Source: Actinomycetota bacterium
Lineage (GTDB): Bacteria > Actinomycetota > Thermoleophilia > UBA2241
NCBI GenBank assembly: GCA_003132645.1
Contig: PKYM01000296.1
Location: forward strand, 1 to 9,726
Reading direction: 5' to 3'
DNA length: 9,726 nt
Shown here: positions 6,105 through 9,726 of the stretch, in pieces
Position numbering within the stretch: position 1 is the stretch's first letter
Layout: the number at the start of each line of letters is the position of its first letter
The notes under the pieces: model-generated
The model's database searches: none
Told to the model about the DNA's origin: nothing
The model's input: the letters and a program-made list of their open reading frames with translations, nothing else
Translations under genes and position numbers: made by a program

Positions 6105-7880
6105 CTAGGCCTCGTCCCAGATGGGATCGCCGGAGGGCACCTCGGCGGCCGGGTGAGCCGGTGAGACGAGCGCCAGCGCGGCGCCGCTGGCGACGGCTGC
6201 CACGACGACGTTCAAAAGCAGCTCGCGCGAACCGGCGGGCGGCCGCCAGGCCGCGACCGGCAGGGCGCGCCCGAGGATGTAGAAGGCCGAGAAGGCCAGA
6301 GACCACACCCAGAGGCGCGCCTCGAGGCGCCCGAGGCGCAGCGCCACGGCCAGCGCCAGCGCAAGCCCGGCGCACAGCGCCGCCTGCACAAGGCAGGGCC
6401 AGGTCACGACCGCGCGGCCCCCGACGACGAGCGCCGTGACGGGGTTGCCGGCCACCGTCAGGCGTCCGACCAGGCCGCCGGGCGCTTGGAAACCGGCGAA
6501 CGCCGTGCGCGCCGGCGCGGCCAGCACCAGCACGAGGTAGGTCACGATCGCGGTCCAGGCGGCAACGAGGGGAGCGCGGCGGCGGCCGAAGGCCGCCGCC
6601 GCGCAGACGGCGAGCAGCGTCCCGGCGAGCGGCGCCAGAAGCAGGGCAAGTGCCGGCCAGACACAGACGAGCGGCCGGCGCCGAAAGACGATGAAGACGG
6701 CCACCGCGAGCGGCAGGTAGGCAAGACCCACCGACAGCGAGACGTTGAACAGCGGGAACGCGGCCACGCCCAGCGAAAAAGCCAGCCCGAGACGGGGCGC
6801 GACAAGCCAGACGAGCGCGGCGGCGAGGGCCACCGCCAGTGTCCATCCGGGCGGATAGGCGGGCAGGCGAGAGAGCAGGACCGCCAGGCAGGACGCCACG
6901 AGGACCGCGCCGAGGCAGCGTTGCGCGACGACGTCGAGGCGCCGCAGGGGAGCAAGGAGGCGCCGCGGCCGCAGTCGCCGGCCGCCGTCGAGCTGCCCGG
7001 AGAGGGAGCGCAGCACGCCGGCCGTCTCGGCCGCCGAGGGCCGCTCGCCGGCACGCAGGCTGCAGGCGGCGGCCAGCACGTCGGAAAGCTCGCGCGGCAG
7101 GTCGGGCCGCGTGTGCTCGAGCGGCGCGATGCGCCCGGCGAGGATGTTACCGACCGTCTCGCCGGCGGTGGCCCCGCGCACCGGGTTCTCGCCGGTCAGC
7201 AGCTCGTAGAGCAGCAGACCGGCGGAGTAGACGTCGGTCGGCGGGCCGACTCGACGGCCGGCCGCCTGCTCCGGCGACATGTAGGCGACCGTGCCGAGCA
7301 GCTCGCCCTCGGCGGTCAGCGTGTCGGCATCGGCCAGCCGGGCGATGCCGAAGTCCATGACCTTGACGACCCCCTGGCGGTCGACCATCACGTTCTGCGG
7401 CTTGACGTCGCGGTGGACCACGCCCCTGGCGTGAGCGTAGGCGAGAGCCTCGCAGATCTGCGCCACAGCCAGCACGGCCTCGTCGTCGCGCAGCTCGCCA
7501 GCAAGCTCCGCGAGCGACTCACCGCGCACCAGCTCCCAGACGAGAAAGCTGCGCCGGCCGTCGGAGAAGAAGTCGAGCAAAGCGACGATGTCGGGGTGGT
7601 CGAGCGCCCGAGCGGCTTCGACTTCGCGCACCACGCGACCGGCGACGGCGGCGCGCTCGTCGACGACCTTGAGGGCCACGTCGCGCCCCGACTCGAGGTC
7701 GAGGGCTTCGTAGACGTCGGCCGAGCCGCCGGAGCCGATCTTGCCGACGATCTCATAGCGCTCGCGCCAGTCGGTCAGGACGGGCGTGCGGTCATACGAT
7801 GAAGCGGGCACTTGGGCTACGAGCCTCCGACGCGGGGTTTCCGAGGGTCGCTTGCGCTCCCTGAAGTCATCTATTCGCAT
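6105..7880 (-). CDS. Serine/threonine protein kinase fused to a polytopic membrane domain
   Basis: N-terminal Hanks-type kinase (about residues 41-295) with glycine loop GSGGSADV (49-56), K71 in VALK, E86, HRDVKPQN (156-163), DFG (176-178), possible activation-loop threonines T187/T189, SPE (202-204) and D216 in DVYSAG. All catalytic residues are present. From about residue 318 to 573 the protein is almost entirely hydrophobic, with an estimated eight to ten membrane segments broken by short basic or Pro-rich turns, ending in a short acidic tail. I recognise no named family in this half and see no PASTA repeat. ATG at 7880 has no Shine-Dalgarno sequence and may be leaderless; GTG at 7811 (V24) is the only good alternative start before the kinase fold. 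It heads the minus-strand cluster in the place where a second kinase would be expected, but its architecture is unlike mycobacterial PknA. Confidence 0.9.
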   Translation of the reverse strand: MRIDDFRERKRPSETPRRRLVAQVPASSYDRTPVLTDWRERYEIVGKIGSGGSADVYEALDLESGRDVALKVVDERAAVAGRVVREVEAARALDHPDIVALLDFFSDGRRSFLVWELVRGESLAELAGELRDDEAVLAVAQICEALAYAHARGVVHRDVKPQNVMVDRQGVVKVMDFGIARLADADTLTAEGELLGTVAYMSPEQAAGRRVGPPTDVYSAGLLLYELLTGENPVRGATAGETVGNILAGRIAPLEHTRPDLPRELSDVLAAACSLRAGERPSAAETAGVLRSLSGQLDGGRRLRPRRLLAPLRRLDVVAQRCLGAVLVASCLAVLLSRLPAYPPGWTLAVALAAALVWLVAPRLGLAFSLGVAAFPLFNVSLSVGLAYLPLAVAVFIVFRRRPLVCVWPALALLLAPLAGTLLAVCAAAAFGRRRAPLVAAWTAIVTYLVLVLAAPARTAFAGFQAPGGLVGRLTVAGNPVTALVVGGRAVVTWPCLVQAALCAGLALALAVALRLGRLEARLWVWSLAFSAFYILGRALPVAAWRPPAGSRELLLNVVVAAVASGAALALVSPAHPAAEVPSGDPIWDEA

Positions 7881-7888
7881 CTATTCGC
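7869..7888. repeat. Perfect 10-bp tandem direct repeat in the kinase/tRNA promoter region
   Basis: ATCTATTCGC occurs at 7869-7878 and again, with no gap, at 7879-7888. The pair covers the kinase ATG (7880-7878) and ends three bases before the tRNA extended -10. A 10-bp spacing would put two half-sites on the same face of the helix, so an operator is possible. AT-richer than its surroundings. Confidence 0.6.
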
Positions 7889-7890
7889 TG

Positions 7891-7899
7891 TGGTATAGT
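7891..7899 (+). promoter_or_regulatory. Extended -10 promoter of tRNA-Leu
   Basis: TGGTATAGT contains TGn followed by TATAGT at 7894-7899, close to the sigma-70/SigA consensus. It lies 24 bases before the mature tRNA 5' end, so transcription would begin near 7906. The matching -35 position falls in the 10-bp repeat and does not resemble TTGACA; the extended -10 may compensate. Confidence 0.65.
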
Positions 7900-7923
7900 C
7901 TTGAACCTGTTCGGGGTCCTCAA

Positions 7924-8010
7924 GGGCGAGTGGTGAAACTGGCAGACACGCTAGGTTCAGGACCTAGTGCTCGCAAGAGCTTGCGGGTTCAAATCCCGCC
8001 TCGCCCACCA
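7924..8010 (+). tRNA. tRNA-Leu (anticodon CAG), CCA encoded
   Basis: An 87-base class II tRNA reading CUG codons, which should be heavily used in GC-rich genes. Acceptor stem GGGCGAG (7924-7930) pairs with CTCGCCC (8000-8006), then discriminator A and encoded CCA (8008-8010). The anticodon arm is CTAGG-TTCAGGA-CCTAG with CAG at 7958-7960. The long variable arm is GCTC-GCAA-GAGC (7969-7980), diagnostic for Leu/Ser/Tyr class tRNAs, and the T arm is GCGGG-TTCAAAT-CCCGC (7983-7999). It lies divergent to the kinase/fha cluster. A coding sequence starts 25 bases after its CCA with no terminator between. Confidence 0.97.
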
Positions 8011-8024
8011 GGTTCACGCAGGGG

Positions 8025-8028
8025 GGAG
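8025..8028 (+). promoter_or_regulatory. Ribosome binding site selecting the GTG start of the membrane protein gene
   Basis: GGAG, the end of GGGGGGAG, lies six bases before GTG at 8035. The in-frame ATG at 8029 directly abuts the site, which is too close for efficient initiation, so GTG is preferred. The site lies 15 bases after the tRNA CCA end. Confidence 0.65.
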
Positions 8029-8034
8029 ATGCTA

Positions 8035-9129
8035 GTGTCGTTTTTCGACGATGACGCAGAGACTACCCAGGTCAAGGCTCCGACTCCACGCCCCCGCCGC
8101 AAGCGCAGCCGCTCGCGGCTGCGCATACAGCGGCTGATCATCGCGCTCGTCGCCCTGTTCATCCTGGTCTTCGTGCTGGCCCTCGTCATCCGTTCCTGCC
8201 AGCAGAACGCCAAGGAGTCGACCTACCGCACCTACTTCACTCAGGTGCAGCAGGTCATCACCGACTCCAAGAACAAGGTCGGCAAGCCCATCGCGGCGCT
8301 CCTGGCCGACCCCACGAGGTACGGCAAGACGGAGCTGCAGACCACCCTCGACAAGCTCGTCTCCACCCAGAACGAGATCACCACGCGCACCGGGCACATC
8401 GACGCGCCCGGTAAGCTCAAGAGCCTGCACCAGATCCTGGTCCAGGGCGAGCAGGTCCGCCTGAGCGGCGTAGAACAGGTGCGCGCGGGGCTGCTCGCCG
8501 CGCTCACCGGCAAGCACCTTCATGCCACGGCCCGCAAGCTGGCCGCCCTGTCGGGCTACTTCACCGGCCCCGACGTCTACTACAACGAACTGTACCGCAC
8601 GCAGGCGCAGAAGGTCGTGACCGGCGACGGCGTCAACAACGTCGCCGTACCCTCCACCGGCTACTTCGAAAACAGCAACGCCTTCTCGCCGAGCGCCCTC
8701 AGCGCGGCGCTCTCCAGTGTGTCGTCATCGACCAAGCTCAGCGGCCTGCACGGCGTCGGTCTCGCCGGCGTAGCCATAAAGGGCAACGGCAAGACGGTGA
8801 CGCTCTCGTCGAGCGGCTCAAACAACATCAAGGCCACGGTCGGCATGCTGGTGGTCGTCACGGTGCAAAACCAGGGCACCGTCACGCAGACCAACGTGCC
8901 GGTCAAGGTTACCTGGACCGGGCCGGGCAACAGCTCCACGCAGACCTACACCGCCACCATCCCGTCGATCGCCGTGAACGCCAAGCAGACCATCGACGTG
9001 CCGGGCCTGAACATCCCCTCGACGGCGATCACCAAGACGTCGAGGCTCACCGTCCTTGCCGGGCCGGTACCCGGCGAGAAGGTCTTGAGCAACAACCACG
9101 CCACCTTCGTGGTCGTCCCGGGCCTCTAA
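8035..9129 (+). CDS. Single-pass membrane protein with CARDB-like extracellular domain, function unknown
   Basis: A 364-residue protein that I cannot assign to a characterised function. Visible parts: a short acidic start (FDDDAE), a strongly basic stretch (about 18-33, RPRRKRSRSRLR), one membrane segment (about 34-52), and an outside portion. The basic flank predicts the N-terminus inside and the bulk outside. Outside, residues 60-190 look mainly helical (QVQQVITDSKNKV, LQTTLDKLVSTQNEI), followed by a Ser-rich linker. A beta-rich segment at about 258-362 (MLVVVTVQNQGTVTQTNVPV, ending LSNNHATFVV) resembles a CARDB/Ig-like adhesion or scaffold domain. It follows tRNA-Leu by 24 bases and precedes the DUF4446 gene by six, so the three are probably co-transcribed. 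A role at the cell envelope is inferred only from topology and from the wall cluster nearby. Confidence 0.88.
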   Translation: MSFFDDDAETTQVKAPTPRPRRKRSRSRLRIQRLIIALVALFILVFVLALVIRSCQQNAKESTYRTYFTQVQQVITDSKNKVGKPIAALLADPTRYGKTELQTTLDKLVSTQNEITTRTGHIDAPGKLKSLHQILVQGEQVRLSGVEQVRAGLLAALTGKHLHATARKLAALSGYFTGPDVYYNELYRTQAQKVVTGDGVNNVAVPSTGYFENSNAFSPSALSAALSSVSSSTKLSGLHGVGLAGVAIKGNGKTVTLSSSGSNNIKATVGMLVVVTVQNQGTVTQTNVPVKVTWTGPGNSSTQTYTATIPSIAVNAKQTIDVPGLNIPSTAITKTSRLTVLAGPVPGEKVLSNNHATFVVVPGL

Positions 9130-9135
9130 CCACCG

Positions 9136-9726
9136 GTGCAGAGCCTGCGCGACATCGCCCCTTACCTGGCGCTCGGCGCCAGCGTACTCGCTCTCGCGCT
9201 GCTCGTCCTCGTGGTGCGGCTGCTGGTCGGTCAGCGCTGTCTGCGACGCGCCCAGCTGGCCGTGCTGGGAGGCCACGGCGAACGCGACCTCGTGGCCCAC
9301 GCCCAGGACCTCGGGGAACAGGTGCGCAACCTGCGCGACGCCGTGCAGGGCTTAGACGAGCTGCTCTCGACCCACAGGACCGAGCTCGACAAGGCCTTCA
9401 CCCGCCGCGCCATCGTGCGCTACGACGCCTTCCGCGACATCGGCGGCGAACAAAGCGCCTCGATCGCCCTGCTCGACAACAACGCCTCGGGCCTGGTGAT
9501 CAGCATGATCCACTCGCGCGACTACGCGCGTATCTATGTCAAGCAGCTGCGCCAGTCGGTGCCCGACCGGGCGCTGTCGCCCGAGGAAGTCGACGTGGTC
9601 GAGGCCGCCCTCGCCGAACCTGCCGGGGGACCGGCTGCCGGCGCGGCCAGACCGGCTGCCGGCACGGCCAGACCGGCGACGGCCCCCACTCAGCCTCCCG
9701 GCGGCGGCGGAACCGAGCCGCACCAT
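9136..9726 (+). CDS. DUF4446 family membrane protein (3' end beyond window)
   Basis: 197 codons are visible with no stop. An N-terminal membrane segment lies at about 10-32, then a probably helical, charged region (about 50-90, HAQDLGEQVRNLRDAVQGLD), and the conserved DUF4446 core at about 92-138 (IVRYDAFRDIGGEQSASIAL, then NNASGLVISMIHSRD, then ARIYVKQL). LSPEEVDVVEAAL (147-159) ends the usual family region. It then carries a Pro/Ala/Gly-rich tail with a 7-residue repeat that is not part of the core. The family has no established function that I know of. The GTG start is six bases after the previous stop, and no clear ribosome site precedes it, which fits translational coupling. Residue 73 is encoded by TTA, a rare leucine codon in such GC-rich DNA. 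Confidence 0.85.
   Translation, partial: MQSLRDIAPYLALGASVLALALLVLVVRLLVGQRCLRRAQLAVLGGHGERDLVAHAQDLGEQVRNLRDAVQGLDELLSTHRTELDKAFTRRAIVRYDAFRDIGGEQSASIALLDNNASGLVISMIHSRDYARIYVKQLRQSVPDRALSPEEVDVVEAALAEPAGGPAAGAARPAAGTARPATAPTQPPGGGGTEPHH
9629..9682 (+). repeat. 21-bp tandem repeat in the tail of the DUF4446 gene
   Basis: GACCGGCTGCCGGCGCGGCCA at 9629-9649 is repeated with one change at 9650-9670 and starts a third time at 9671. It encodes PAAGAAR then PAAGTAR then PATAP in a low-complexity tail. The repeat keeps the reading frame. Confidence 0.75.

Noticed and set aside
6486..7802. 438-codon plus-strand open frame opposite the membrane kinase
   Set aside because: Antisense to clear kinase motifs; charged low-complexity product with no membrane or domain signature.
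7786..8034. Extension of the CARDB-like protein upstream through the tRNA
   Set aside because: The frame is open by chance across the promoter and tRNA-Leu gene; a real start must lie after 8010, and GTG at 8035 has the correctly spaced ribosome site.

Overview
The window is GC-rich bacterial chromosome carrying the actinobacterial cell-wall/phospho-signalling cluster on the minus strand. Read in the direction of transcription the order is: membrane-embedded Ser/Thr kinase, fhaA, fhaB, pstP, rodA, pbpA, pknB (pknB runs off the left edge). This gene order is a hallmark of Actinomycetota. The divergent tRNA-Leu(CAG) next to the fhaA side also matches what I recall of the fhaA/leuT region of Mycobacterium tuberculosis. 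The short FhaA, the frequent GTG/TTG starts and the unusual upstream kinase suggest a lineage outside the classical Actinomycetia, perhaps Thermoleophilia-like. That placement is an inference.

Minus strand, about 1-7880. The first gene encodes a kinase fused to a polytopic membrane domain. A 151-base gap with a possible promoter and a possible hairpin separates it from fhaA. From fhaA to pbpA the genes are packed: a 7-base overlap (fhaA/fhaB), a 7-base gap (fhaB/pstP), a 4-base GTGA overlap (pstP/rodA) and a 9-base gap (rodA/pbpA). A 51-base gap precedes pknB. RodA (SEDS glycosyltransferase) and PbpA (class B transpeptidase) form a peptidoglycan polymerase pair. PknB and the second kinase would phosphorylate targets, PstP would reverse this, and FhaA/FhaB would read phosphothreonines, so septal or polar wall growth can be set by phosphorylation.

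Plus strand, about 7869-9726. A tRNA-Leu(CAG) has a clear extended -10 promoter overlapping a perfect 10-bp tandem repeat. Only 24 bases after its CCA end begins a gene for a single-pass membrane protein with a CARDB-like extracellular domain. Six bases later begins a DUF4446 membrane protein that runs off the right edge. No terminator is visible between the tRNA and these genes, so they probably share a transcript.

No mobile element, CRISPR array or phage gene is seen, and no stretch over 300 bases lacks a gene. The core cluster is known biology. The less ordinary parts are the kinase with a polytopic membrane domain, the tRNA-to-mRNA arrangement with its two uncharacterised membrane proteins, the crowded divergent promoter, and the 33-bp repeat in the PstP linker.
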